DNA of 64,000 bases from Salvia splendens (taxonomy: Eukaryota; Streptophyta; Magnoliopsida; Lamiales; Lamiaceae), in assembly GCF_004379255.2 (NCBI RefSeq), contig NC_056041.1:18569559-18633558 (forward strand). Reading direction: 5' to 3'. The notes under the pieces are model-generated. The model was not told where the DNA came from. It made no database searches and saw only the letters and a list, made by a program, of their open reading frames with translations. Position numbers and translations under genes: made by a program. Shown here piece by piece: positions 36,641-49,065 of the stretch. Position 1 is the stretch's first letter; every line of letters starts with the position of its first letter.

Positions 36641-37880
36641 ATGGAGATGGCTGCAAATCTTTCAGCAGCTACGCAGCAGAAGCTATCGTTCCCGAACAAG
36701 CATGGCGAGAAGCTCGTTGGCATACTGCACGACACCGGCTCTCCACACCTCGTAATTCTATGCCATGGTTGTCGATCCTCAAAGGTACACCGATTGCTTG
36801 AATCTTGTATCTTCATTACAACTTCAAGCTAAGTAGTATGAACAAATATTCCATTGTGCATTTTAGTATTTAAATCCAGTTGGTTCTGTTATTTTCATTG
36901 TTTTTTGTTGTGACAACTATAATTTGGTTTTGTTGATTCATTTCATATCATGCCTACTTTCTTATGCAGAATGACAAAATCTTGGCGAGTATTGCTGCAG
37001 CTTTAGAAAAAGAAGGAATCAGTGCTTTTCGCTTGGATTTCTCCGGAAATGGGTATGTATGATTCTCAGAAAATGATGTATTGAACATTATTTTGTTTGT
37101 GTAGTCGAAAGAGTAAACTTTTATGATTGTTTGATCATAACATAGCTATGTATACATATGGTTTTAAGTCTTTTGTGTCTTTTCTTTTTCATGTTTAGTG
37201 TAAATTATTATATGCATTGAACTTGTGATTCTCTGTTTCATTACTAGACTTTATGTATTGAGTTGATTAATTTGCAGGGAAAGTGAAGGTGATCTCCAGT
37301 TGGGTAGCTACTCAAAAGAGGTTGAAGACATAAGATCTGCGGTCGAGTACTTTGTTGGATCAAAGCGCTCCCCAATTGCAGTTCTTGGTATTTAGATCTA
37401 AATATGTTGAAGTAATGCATAACAACCATCATAAATGTTGAAGATGACCGTGAACTTCCTCTCGTAATCCTATAGACGGATGAGAGTGTCATCCTTCGAC
37501 AGTCATCAGAAACGTATGATTGTGCTGACTTTCTCAATGCTAATTCGATGATTTGTTTTCCACGTTGCAGGTGGGGATGCCGTCATTCTGTATGCATGTA
37601 AGTATCACGATTTACCGGCCATGGTAAATCTTTCTAGTCCTTGTTTTCTCAAAAGCGGAATGGAGGAAGTGTTTGGCAAAGATATGTGGGACAAACTCAA
37701 GAAGGATGGATCTGAGGATGTTAAATCCAAGACAGGTTGTTTAGTCTTTCTGGTTGCTTAAAATGAGCCTAAATGATGGTTGGTTTGTGAACTTTCATTC
37801 ATTACAAGTGTTTAAACAATGAAAGGATTGACAGCACGAAGAGATGGTCGCAGCTGTTCTGCCGCTCCTCCAATTAGGTA
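36641..37880 (+). pseudogene. alpha/beta hydrolase copy 1, broken
   Basis: Exons 1-4 are recognisable: 36641-36784 (MEMAANLSAATQQKLSFPNK...), 36970-37052, 37278 to about 37392, and 37571-37735. At the end of exon 3, where other copies have GHSKG plus the splice donor, about 21 bases are missing and the frame runs GG-Ile-stop; the catalytic serine is lost. The oxyanion-region motif HGFRSSK is HGCRSSK here. After exon 4 the sequence jumps to the last part of exon 6 (GAAGAGATGGTCGCAGCTGTTCTGCC, about 37838-37865), so exon 5 and the Asp- and His-bearing part are deleted. None of the catalytic triad remains, so it is a pseudogene although its promoter-proximal part looks fresh. Confidence 0.88.
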
Positions 37881-38119
37881 TGACGATATCTTGATCTTCA
37901 AAAGTTGTTCTTGATGTTTTTCTGCTAATTTACCTTAGATTTGGTGCATGATATTAGGTTGAGGGTGGAGTGCAGTGGCTGATCCAATGATCAAATCCTG
38001 CTAATGAATAATGCACCATCCTTAAGAAAAAATGGCCATTTATCAAAATATATGCATGATATATCCAAATAAACCATGAAGAATAAACCTTTTGACTTTA
38101 GTAGATATTTTCAAAGAGA

Positions 38120-40175
38120 AATGATTTATAGACATAATGGCAATGCCATAACGGGCTTTAAATGGTAATTGTACACTATATTTATTTTTTAATTAAATTT
38201 ATTTTTTTGTGTATATACTTTACTACCCTTACATTAAATTATGTATTCAGAAACCTATTTATGGACATTGCTCTAACTTAGGCGTACGCTTTTTTTGGCA
38301 TCAAATTTATGATGAACAATTTTTTTTTATCTCTCCCCCTTTTATTGCATTCATTTAAGTTTTTTCCTTAAAATTAAGTATTGTAAGTTTATTAATTTTA
38401 TATATTTCGTGTAAATTTGTTTAGAAATAAATAATGCTATAACAAACAAATAATGATGGATTTCTTATCAAACTAGTCTTTACAAATTTTGATTTATATA
38501 ATTTAATATAAAAATAATTAGCTATAACAATTTTTAAAATTTGTTATTTAATTTTAATAAAATGTATAATAAATAATTGTAAGATTTATAACATTTGGCA
38601 AAGAGATTACTTAAAGTGAATTATAATTTTTAATATTGATAAATTTATCATCTAATAATGATATTTATTAGATGGATTTTCTTATAAAAATAGTCTTTAT
38701 AAATTTTAATTTGAATAGTTTAATATAAAATAATTAAATATATGAAGTATTAGAAATTTGTTATCTGAATTTAATAAAATGTAGGAGTAGTAGTATATAA
38801 GATTTATAACATATGACAAAAAATTACTTTATTTGTAATTTTCAATAACGATAAACTTATTCATTTTGTCACTTTTAATTCACAAGATTCTTTATACTGA
38901 ACTCACAATATATAAGTAGCAGTATCATGCAACAGATAAACTCATGATATAATGAACTAAGCTACAAATTCTAATATTTTATAAAAAAGAGAAAATACTA
39001 ATTATATAGCTATAAAATACTAAATAGATGAATTATGAATATGCTATAATTTTAATTTTAATTTTTTGCATTCCAAAATTTGAATTTTTTTAAATTCTTA
39101 ATTTTTTTTAGTGTCACAACTAGATCAATCAATCACATATTTTTAAAATTTTAAAAACACGCAATTGTTTATATTCTTAAATTTTAATATCAATTAGATA
39201 TATGATACAATAAAATAAATTAAAATAAAATGTGAATAGTAATCTCATCAATTATTTTCATATTAAACAATTCCTAAAATTATTTAATCTAATCTTATTC
39301 CTTACTTTGGAAACAATAGTAATACATATTTTGATATATACATGTAGTCATTTTTATGATTTAAAAGTTTAATAATTATTTAATAATAAAATAATTAAAT
39401 GCAAATATACTATTTCGTTGAACGATAACACTATGAAATTAAGTGCAAATACATGTAATCATTTTCATATCTTATAATTTAAAATATACTCAGCACTAAT
39501 AAATTAATTTGATGTGAATGACTATTATTATTTCGTTGGATGATAACACTACGAAATTAAGTACTATGTATATAGTCGTTTATAACTTAAAATTTTAAAT
39601 AGTAGTATTATTTAATAGTGAAATTTTTAAATATTATTAAATAAAAAAATATTGCATGTGAATAACTATTATCATTTTAACTTATTTTAATATTAGACAT
39701 CAAGTATTTTTTATGACTTAAAATATTTGTAACTATTTGATAATAAAATAATTAGATGACAATGACTATTATAAGTATAATTTACTTAATTATTATAATT
39801 TAAATTTAGCTATTTTTATGTTTTAAAATTTCAAGAATTATGTAATAATAAAATAATGGAATATAAATACTTATTATTATTATTATTATTATTTTGTAGG
39901 GTGATCAACAAGAAACTAGGTAATGAAAATAGTTGATATTTTGTTAAAATTTTGACTAATGAACGTGAATCTTGATTGATATGTATTAATTAGACAAAGA
40001 GAGTTAATTTGATTAGATTTGACTTCCCTCTCCTAATGAACGGTTATACACAAATATTAATTTTTCTTTTATTTGAAATAAAGGTATATTAGTCCATATT
40101 TAGATAAAGTTTATGTCAAAGTAACCTGTGCTATTATAGCATAGAGACATTATGTCTCTAAATCACTACCCATTT
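38120..40175. mobile_element. AT-rich non-autonomous DNA element (family uncertain)
   Basis: The left end ATGATTTATAGACATAATGGCAATGCC resembles the inverse of the right end GCATAGAGACATTATGTCTCTAAATCACTACCC (40139-40172). The interior is extremely AT-rich with no ORF, and contains a (TTA)n microsatellite at about 39870-39893. The ends recur at 40193 and 44419. I cannot assign a superfamily. Confidence 0.45.
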
Positions 40176-40789
40176 AAAAATAGAATAATGTTTTGGAGAC
40201 ATAATATCTAAGACATAATGAGGTTAAAATGGTAATTATATATTATGTGGTATTTTTAATTAAAATTTTATTTTATGTGTTTACTTTACTACCCCTATAT
40301 TAATTTGTTTATTTATTACACCTATAACCTATTTAAGGATATAAATGTAGATTATGCATATATTATGCATGCATTTAATAAACACATGAATCATATATAC
40401 GATTTTAAAATATGACTGGATAATATTTTTTTATCTATTCCCCTTTTATTGCATTTATTTAAAGAAAATTTTAAAATATAGAGTAGTACAATTTTACTAC
40501 CAAATAAAAAATATTGGATTTCTTTACAAATTAGTTTTATAAATTTTAGTTTAAAATTACTAACTAAAAAAAGATATTATTAATGGAGCTTATGATTCTT
40601 CATTTTCTTAATTCTTAATATAATTAGTTGATGTACGCTATATTAAATAATCTAAAATGAGAAAATTTGATTCATCCAATTATTTTCGTATTAAAAAATA
40701 CAATAATTTTTATTTTTGAAACGTTATAAAGTTAACTTTCTAAGCATAATTTTATAGAGTCGAAAACAAATATTACATGTGATAAAAGC

Positions 40790-41255
40790 TGTAACAACCC
40801 GAACTTTCGTACCTTATTATTATTATTAGCCTAAAGATAAATAATAAGTGATCGTTGTAGTATTCGAAATCTGCCATTTTCATGTATAATAAATGATCTT
40901 GGAAATATAAAAAAATCGTTGCTTCGTTCTCGAATGAATTTTTTTCAAAAAAAAAATAAAAATAAATAAAAAGTAACACCAAATAAAAATTTATAATGTC
41001 AGGCATATCTCCGAAGTCTGCTAAATTACTATTATACAAATTTATCGGATCCTTATCTATTACAATTAGAGAAAGGTTCACACAACCTGTTCAACAGTCG
41101 TGCTCGCACTCCAAGAAAGTCCGGTACATCATCAGGGAAGACTATGGATGTTATTTATTTTCCTACACCAAAGCCACGAGCTTAAACTGGGTTTTTCCTA
41201 TACCAAATTAAATAAATAGGTAATTAAATATACAAATAATAAAATTTAATAAATA

Positions 41256-41301
<46 letters not shown>

Positions 41302-43832
41302 GGGAGAGAGGGCAGATACATAGAATCGTTTTTTTTTTGACACAACATTAAATGCTGCATTTAATTAGTGTATGCAAATCATATCTTCCTCTGACATATT
41401 TGAGATAAGAATATGTGCAACTTGCTCCACCAACTTGCTATACCGCGGCTTTCACTTGCCAAAAGGAGAAGCTTACATATACATATATATCTTAGCCTTT
41501 CCTTTTCAACACTCCTCACTCTGGAGAAAAATCACACACACGCCTAACACTAAGAATCCGAGGATAAGAAGTACGAGGGAAGGAACGAAATTTTCGCAAT
41601 ACTAAGGCCCACAACTAACACTCACATCAAGGTATACTCCATTTCCAATCTCTCTTTTATCGAACCATACATAAGCATATCACTTTGTTGCATTAACCGA
41701 ATCCAAAACTAAATCTATAATTTATGCTTGATACACCATGTTCTGCCAAATGTTATGTGAAATAATATTTGTGAAACGTCTACAACTATTCTTGACATTG
41801 TTAGAGATTATAGGAGTAAGTCCGGCAGCAAAAGAAAACAACTCAATCAACAAGCAAACCTAATTCGAACAATCTCTCATCAATTAATAACGAACACCCA
41901 CCGCGAAAGAAATTAATTTGTAAAAGGGAATTACCTTGCGGGGTGATTCGGGTTGGTTTCGGGGCAGTGCGGTGTCGTTTCGGAGCTGTTCGGGGCGAGT
42001 TCGGACAACTGCGCGAACCGGCGGAGAAGCCGACAGCGATGGCGACGGCTCTGTGCATTGACGGCAGCGGTGGCTGGGCGCTGCTGACTGCGGCGATGGC
42101 TGGACGCTGCTGACTGCGGCGGTGACTGGGCGAGTTTGGAGGAGCGACGGAGACGGATCCGCGACGGCGGCGTGAGCATAGCCGAGAGAGAGAGAAAGGG
42201 GGAGAAGAGAGAAGAGAGAGAGAAGGAGAGAGAGAGAAGAGGGAGGAGACGTCGGCGGACGGCGGCACCGGAGGCAGAGGCGGCGCCGGTGGGATGGCTG
42301 GTCGACGGAAATTCTGATATGGGAGAGATATTTCCTTATTTGTGCAATTTGGGGAAGAATTGAAATAAAGAAGGTGAAGGAGAGAGAAACACGATGGATG
42401 AAGGGGAGTATATTTTGAGGGGATGACTTTTAATTGGGCCCTTCTAATTAATTAAAGGGAATCGGGCCTAGAATTGAGTTGAGGGAATAAATGGGCTGCC
42501 TCATTTAATTGTTGAATTGGACCATGAGGTCATTTTATTTAATTAAGTTTTGGGCCGAGAGATTTTTGTTGGAGTGGAATTAACTTAAGGATTTGAACTT
42601 GGAGCTTAATAAATTAATTCCCGAATAAAGTATTAAATTTCTAAAGATGGAAGATGTTAAAGTTGGAGATGTCAAGGGCCGACCGGCATCGCCTCGCGAC
42701 GCCTAGGGCAGCCGCTAAGGAAATAGAAAGAAAGAGGGAGACGACGTTCTCAAGTCACAGAAATAATTAAGTTTAATAAAGAAGTGCTATTAATTAAATT
42801 TCCCAATTTAATTAATATGCAAGTTTCTAAAATTTTCTAACGGTGAACAAATGATCAAAGAAATAAAGTAGGGGCATGCATTCCTATAAGTATGTGAATT
42901 TCTCGAGTCTTATTAGTACGTTGTTTGTTTTCAAAAGGCTATCTCCGCGAGTTAAGGGCGGAGTCAGGAAAATTCAAGTTAAAGAAACTAAACGATCAAG
43001 GTGAGCTTTCTTATACTAAAAACACAAATCGTATTTTATGCAAACACGAACACATGTTCGTGATTCTTAAAGATGTTGTCTTGCCATAAATGTTTTTGTA
43101 CGATGCCTATCTGTTTGGCTAAGGCCAAAGGAATTATGAATGATGATAAAGTCGAATTCGGGTCCCAGTGAGGGTGGTATCCCCGCTCGGACTAGTGTAC
43201 ACAAGCTACCTCTGACATGTTGGGCAGAGCAGGTGACTGAGGAAGGTGGCCACCTTCCCGGCACAAGAATACCTCTGACATGATGGGTAGAGAAGGTGAC
43301 CGTGAGAGAACACCATCTCGACGACACAATGTGATCAGATATGGCTAAGTACCGGAAAAAGGGGTTGCAACCCAATGTGTAAATTTTAGTAAGCTCGGGC
43401 CTTTTCAATAAACACCCCCGAGTGTTACTGTGATGATGGCTTGACAATATTTTCAAATGTATACTTGTATTTTCGGCAATGTGTTCACTGAGTACTTTTG
43501 TACTCAGCCCTGCATATATTTCTAAATGTGCAGGTTGAGCAGCGAAGTGGTGAGGGAAGTGCTATTGAGACAAGGCATTTAATTCGGTCAGATTTTGACT
43601 CTCGGAGGTTCATGTCTTCATACATGGAACCGCGTTCATTTGCTTCCGTTGTGCATCTTAAAAGACTCAAGTCTATTTTGTTCAAAACTCTGATTTTATT
43701 TCGAGCTTTTTCCCATTTGTTTGGAGCTATGGTCGAGTTGTGTTGCTTTTCCCCTTTCTTCCCCGCTTCTTTAAATCCTCCCATAGTCGCGATCAACCGT
43801 GTTTTCTATCCTTAGAAAATGCGGTCGTGACA
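40790..43832 (+). mobile_element. solo LTR, probably Ty3/gypsy (Del/Tekay-like)
   Basis: The block starts TGTAACAACCCGAACTTTCG and ends GCGGTCGTGACA, so it has TG...CA termini, and is bordered by AAAGC on the left and AAAGT on the right, a five-base duplication with one mismatch. Its composition contrasts with the AT-rich DNA around it, and it has no gag, pol, primer site or polypurine tract beside it, so only one LTR remains, presumably after LTR-LTR recombination. The opening TGTAACA.CCCG is the kind I associate with long LTRs of the Del/Tekay chromoviruses. A GC-rich Ser/Pro/Arg-rich open frame at about 41843-42268 is low-complexity and not a gene. Confidence 0.65.
41260..41298. repeat. 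(AT)n microsatellite inside the solo LTR
   Basis: Nineteen uninterrupted TA dinucleotides lie within the LTR, about 470 bases from its left end. They would be highly length-variable. Confidence 0.95.
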
Positions 43833-45164
43833 AAAGTTAAGAAAATTAATACAAAAATACAAAAGATAACGCAAATAAATGATTCATCATAATAACTACT
43901 ACTATTATTTAATCATACAATTCAAATTTGAATAAGAAATTTAACAAAAATAATAATAAAACCGGCTATGAAAGTATAACATAAAAAAGAAAATAACTCA
44001 TAATTAAATTATCAACTGATTATATAAAAATTTATTTGAAAAAATAATAATAGATGAAGCTATCAAATTATTTTATTATTAAATAATAATTTAGTATGTA
44101 TTTTGTTAATTACTACTATAGTAACTAATTTATAATCTAAATTCATGATTTTTAAATAAATAAAATAGTATAAAATTAACATGAAAAAAATGATGTGTAA
44201 ACATATAAAAAGTTTCGAGCATGATTGTAGTTTATCTCTAATCAAATCAATAAATATGTATTTAGATAAAGATATTTAATTTGATTTAATATTCCTTAAT
44301 TAGATTTGTATCCATTTAACATGATATTGGGTAAAGTAGTCATAATAAAAAATATATCTATGTCAAAATGCCATAAGGGTATTATGGCATGGAGACATTA
44401 TGTCTCTAAATCACTACCCTTAAAAATAATAACAAGTGGAATATTCTAAAACAAGTGCAATATATTTATGATAATATTGGTATTAAATGTACAAAACTCA
44501 TTATTTTGGTGAACTGATTTGATTCCGCGTGTCCCCTCGCGCTACAGTGTGTAACTGATTTTGTTTGTGTGGGAAAGGAATAAACGATTAAATTTTCAGC
44601 ACCATTGTTTTCATTTTTTAGTTTATTAATTTATTTGAATTTATAAAGAAAACAAGCAAATCGAGCTTGATTTATATGAATTTTGTGAAATTAAAAATTC
44701 CAATAACATTTTTAATGCATTAGAATCAAACTAAATATATAAATCGAAACGAACAATATTAAATGTGATGGTCATATAAAGAGCTCACATAAGGTGTATG
44801 TAGATTGTATATATGATATAATAGTTTATTAAATTGGTTAAATTTTGGTCAGTTAAAATATTACATTATGAAGAAAATGAAATTGTTTGATGGTTGACAA
44901 TTAATCCTTATATTTGTATTTTTGTTGGGCTGAAAATCAAAAGTTACAAAAAGGAAACGAGAAAATAGCGAAAGTGGCGTGCGTCGTCTTGTAGCACAGT
45001 GTGCATTGAGAATCTGTCAAAACTTGCTAAGTGCTTTGGTTTCTTCTTCCTTATTATAAATGACAAGGAGAGTGTCTTCTTCCTTAATCCTTCTACTGTT
45101 CCTTTTGGTAGAATTGAGTTAATCATACTATTATTTCTTTGCTGATTGCGACATTGGATATGAA

Positions 45165-45962
45165 TTGAAGCTATCGATCCCCAACAAGCATGGCGAGACA
45201 CTCGTTGGCATATTGCACGATACTGCCTCTCCACATCTCGTTCTTCTCTGCCATGGTTTTCGATCCTCGAAGGTACACCAGGTAATTGTTTAGCCTTTCT
45301 GGTTGCATATAAATGTCGCAATTGTAGATGCTATAAATGAGTCGAAATGACATGGTTGGCTTGTATCGTCTCGTACCACTCCTGGTACATATGAACACAG
45401 AAACGACATTTTGTCTTCTAGCCTTCCTATATATTAGCAGAGTTCACACAAAAAGAGAACTCATGATTCCTTGTTTTTCATTTCCATTTTGGAATTTGAT
45501 TAACTAAATCTAATCCTTTTAACAGATGATTTTGTGCACCGTCTCACTCAAGAAAGCATGACGGAGCGACTCAATACAGACATGCGCGAAGCATGCCTTT
45601 CACTTGATGCGAACTGCAGGTAAGCATGATGCTAAATTCATCTTAATGTAGAGTATTTTTTCTATTTCATGACTGTATTTGAGGACTGTCAAGAAATTTG
45701 GTATATGTAAAGATGTTTCCAATTTTAGTTTGTAAATAAATGGCTCTAATTTGTGAAATGTGAATCAAGGGTGCTGACAGTGCACGGGACAGCAGATGAG
45801 GTTATCCCGGTTGGAGATGCATATGAGTTCGCCAAGGTGATACGAAACCATCAGCTGATAATCATACCGGGAGCCAATCATGGATTCTCTTCACATCAAG
45901 AAGAGATGGTCTCAGCTGTTCTGCCTTTCCTTAAGGATTGCGTGAGCCGTTCCTCCACCTAG
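45165..45962 (+). pseudogene. alpha/beta hydrolase copy 2, exons 2-4 deleted
   Basis: Exon 1 remains in part (about 45165-45272: LSIPNKHGETLVGILHDTAS, LCHGFRSSK) without the original ATG. It is followed directly by CAGGTAATTGTTTAGCC, which is the exon 4/intron 4 boundary of copy 3, so exons 2, 3 and nearly all of 4, including the catalytic serine, were removed. Exon 5 (45526 to about 45620, HRLTQESMTERLNTDMREAC) and exon 6 (45770-45962, VLTVHGTADEVIPVGDAYEF, GANHGFSSHQ) are well preserved and end in TAG. The Asp and His of the triad are still encoded but the protein would be inactive. The TAG here shows where the family's stop codon normally is. Confidence 0.88.
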
Positions 45963-48900
45963 GTATGTCGATCTCTTGATCTTACATGAATAATTATCGA
46001 GCTCGAAAATAAGCTAAAGATGGGCTCGTTCACTATCAAAACGAACTTTGAACCAGCTGTTTTCGAGGGAAGCCTAACCCTAGTTCATTTACAACCTAAC
46101 TAAAGAATTTGTTAGATTTCACTTCAAACAAAGGAGAAAATCAATTTAGTGGAATTGTACTACGGAGTCCTAAAATTAAAATATAAATGAAATTGTTAAT
46201 TAAGACAAAAAAGGTGAATTGAATTGTTGAAAATGAGGCTGAAGTGGAGCTGCATTGCAGATGATAAGGCTAAAATGAGAAAAACTTATGTGAATTTAAT
46301 TTCCGCAAATTTGTCAAACATTAAAAATAACACTGTTCAAATTTATCAAACATTAATTAAAAATTTGATTTCCTCAAATTTTTATAATGAACAATGTTTT
46401 CTTTACTCAAAAAAAGAAAACACTGATTATTATAAAAAAGAAAAGGTACTAAAAAATTGGGCATTTAGGTAGAGATTTAACCATCTGAGTAAAACATATG
46501 CTTAAAGTTGCTGACATTTTGAGCGCAGGTGTTTTATGAAATAAATTAACTGAAAAAGTGAAGTTAAAAATATCATTTTAGATACTCAAACTATAAGAAA
46601 ATATCATATTCAATACTAAAGAGATAAAGAAAATATCATATCCAGTACTTAGATATGAAAATTCAAAAATGCTTTTCACGCATGAGGGTATTATTGGTAC
46701 AAAATTATGATGAATAGTGAAAAAAGTACCATGAATGTGATTACACCTTATTCTAGGGACTACCCATGATATTTTTAAAGTTCAGAGACCATTTGCGTGC
46801 GAAACGCATAGTCCATGGACAATTTGCGTAGTTCACTCTAGAAAGAAAAAAGTTTAAACATTCATAATTTTAAGGAAGAGACTAAAATAAAATACTACTC
46901 CGTACTAATAGTTTATATTTTTAAACGGCGGATGATGTATATTTTATCATTTCTACCTTTATTATGTTATTAATATCATGTAATATGGAGTATTAAAATG
47001 ATAATGTTGAGTTGATGATGTAAACTTAGAGATGATTTAAAAAGTATGCTCCCTTCCTCCATTACTCCATTACCAATAATCTTGAAAGGGGACATCATAA
47101 GTTCAATGCAAAATTCGTTTACACTTATTTTGAGACATGGAAATACACAATATTTGCAGAATATTAGGATACTGTTCAGTATACTTTGCAACTTGACGCA
47201 ATCTTCACACTTATAATGCTAGTTGAATATAGTGGAGTAATAAATTCAACTATAAATGACATAATATTAGGTGACGGTTCACGGTACTTCTCATTCTGAC
47301 GCAATCTTCGTGTTGAGTGCAAACCTATCCCATGTCGGGTATTGTAGGGAAGTTGAAAGGCGACGACATTGTCCGCTTTGGGTCAAGTTCGCACGGATTT
47401 ATTTTTAGACCACTCCCAAAAAATCCTCAAACTAATTGGTATTGAACATGAATTATACACCTTTCAACTTTCCTTCAATATCCGATATTAGATGGGTTTA
47501 TAGTCAACACTTGACAATGATAATATTATAAATTCAAGAGTGGTTTTCCCTCTGCTAGTCTGCTAGACACCCACAAAATCAGCCAGCATCAAAGTCTGAA
47601 GAACTTCATGGAAGGTATATAAGAAATTATATTTATGATAATAAATTAATGGTATGAAATATATAAAATTCATTGCTTTCGTGACATAATTTTATTTGTG
47701 TTGCATTTCAGATTTTTTTGGCACCATTATTTTTTCTTTTCGCTCTTCTCACTATTCCGTTTTGAAAATTTATTATAGTATGATTTCAGTCGGTCGTCAA
47801 GCAGTTTCATGCATACCATATATTTATACTCAGTTATTTAATTGATCTCTATATGTCGAATTTATATATTACAGTAAATTATATATGGTTGAATTAAAGA
47901 AGTATAGTTTTTTTAAGAACATCAATCGTGTAATTAATATACAAAATGTTTTACAGAAAGGTATGCATAATTACGTTATGTAAGGTAGTAATTATGAAAA
48001 TATAAGTAAAATATTATACAGCAATTTATTCCGTGGAATTACAGAAAAAGGAGTTTGTGATAAGTATGAAGTTTATGGATTAACATTACAGCAATTTATT
48101 GCGTGGAATTACAGCAATTTATTTATTTATATAACCAGAATATTTGTGCACTGAAATATGTAGAAATTACACCATGAATTGACACAGATGAATTTCGGTA
48201 TTATCGAATCGTGATGAAGAAAATATATGGATTTGTTTGTAATCTATTTTTGTTAGTATTATTTTTACAACAAATTACTTGAGAATGAATGAATAATTGT
48301 ATAGTGGGCATAACATTGTCTAATTAGGACTCCAATTATTAATAGTATTACAAACACGGAATACAAATAGTGAATATTTTTCTCTGATTTAATATTCTGC
48401 ATAATACACATCAAATTTGATTAAAATCGATGCATGAATATTTCTTTATAGAGCACACAAATATTTTGAATATATTCAGCATTTTGCTCTAATACCAAAT
48501 ACACGGTCTCTATTCAACATTTATTCAAATACTTAAATAATTTTAGCAACATAATTTTACTTGCAAAAGAATGACAGTAGTATTATATATTAGTATCATG
48601 TTGTTCCCCAAATATAATTTTGGCAATTTTTTTGGCTGAATAATTAAATAACTATTCCTTGAAGATAAGATAACCATTATGTTGTTTTAGAATAAAGTTT
48701 ATATCTTTTGTGATATTAAACTAGCTGGTCAACTTGAATGATAAATTACATGAAAAAGAAAACTACAAAATGGCAAAAATGGTGGTGTGCAATAACTCCA
48801 TTGCGTGTAGTACATATTTCAAAACTGTTAAAGTGCATGGTGCCGGTATGTTTTCAAAGAGAAAAAGAAGAATCTTCCTCACATGGTTTCATATCTCAAA

Positions 48901-49065
48901 ACACTTGATTCACTCTTGCCTTTTGTGATTATTAAACCTTGCTCAAATTTTTGTTTACTACTCCTACCTGTCAGTTTTTGGATTCTTTACCTTTCTCCTC
49001 CTCTATATATATGAAGTATATTTCTGGGGTTTGTTGAATTGAGTTAGTCATATTTCTTTGCTGTG
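45963..49065. other. AT-rich gap between hydrolase copies 2 and 3
   Basis: No gene visible. About 46570-46850 has the wording of non-autonomous element ends seen in plants (GTCCATGGACAATTTGCGTAG). 47329-47495 is an imperfect inverted repeat. 48770-49065 is the promoter side of copy 3 and resembles those of copies 1 and 2. Confidence 0.5.
47329..47495. repeat. imperfect inverted repeat, MITE-like
   Basis: Left arm CCCATGTCGGGTATTGTAGG and AAGTTGAAAGG (47329-47360) is mirrored by CCTTTCAACTTTCCTTCAATATCCGATATTAGATGGG (47460-47495), about 80% paired. No ORF. The family is unknown. Confidence 0.6.

Larger units (their letters stand above)
40193..44419. mobile_element. second AT-rich element of the same type, interrupted by a solo LTR
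   Basis: Left end about TTGGAGACATAATATCTAAG, right end GCATGGAGACATTATGTCTCTAAATCACTACCC. It shares GGTAATT, TACTTTACTACCC and CCCTTTTATTGCATT stretches with the element at 38120. The 3.0-kb LTR at 40790-43832 lies within it; without the LTR it would be about 1.2 kb. Confidence 0.45.

Noticed and set aside
41843..42268. Ser/Pro/Arg-rich open frame of 141 residues
   Set aside because: Low-complexity sequence inside the solo LTR, with an overlapping frame of similar kind; no domain or intron-exon logic.
43498..43815. Plus-strand frame of 105 residues and its minus-strand partner
   Set aside because: Lies at the end of the solo LTR; no domain, both strands open.
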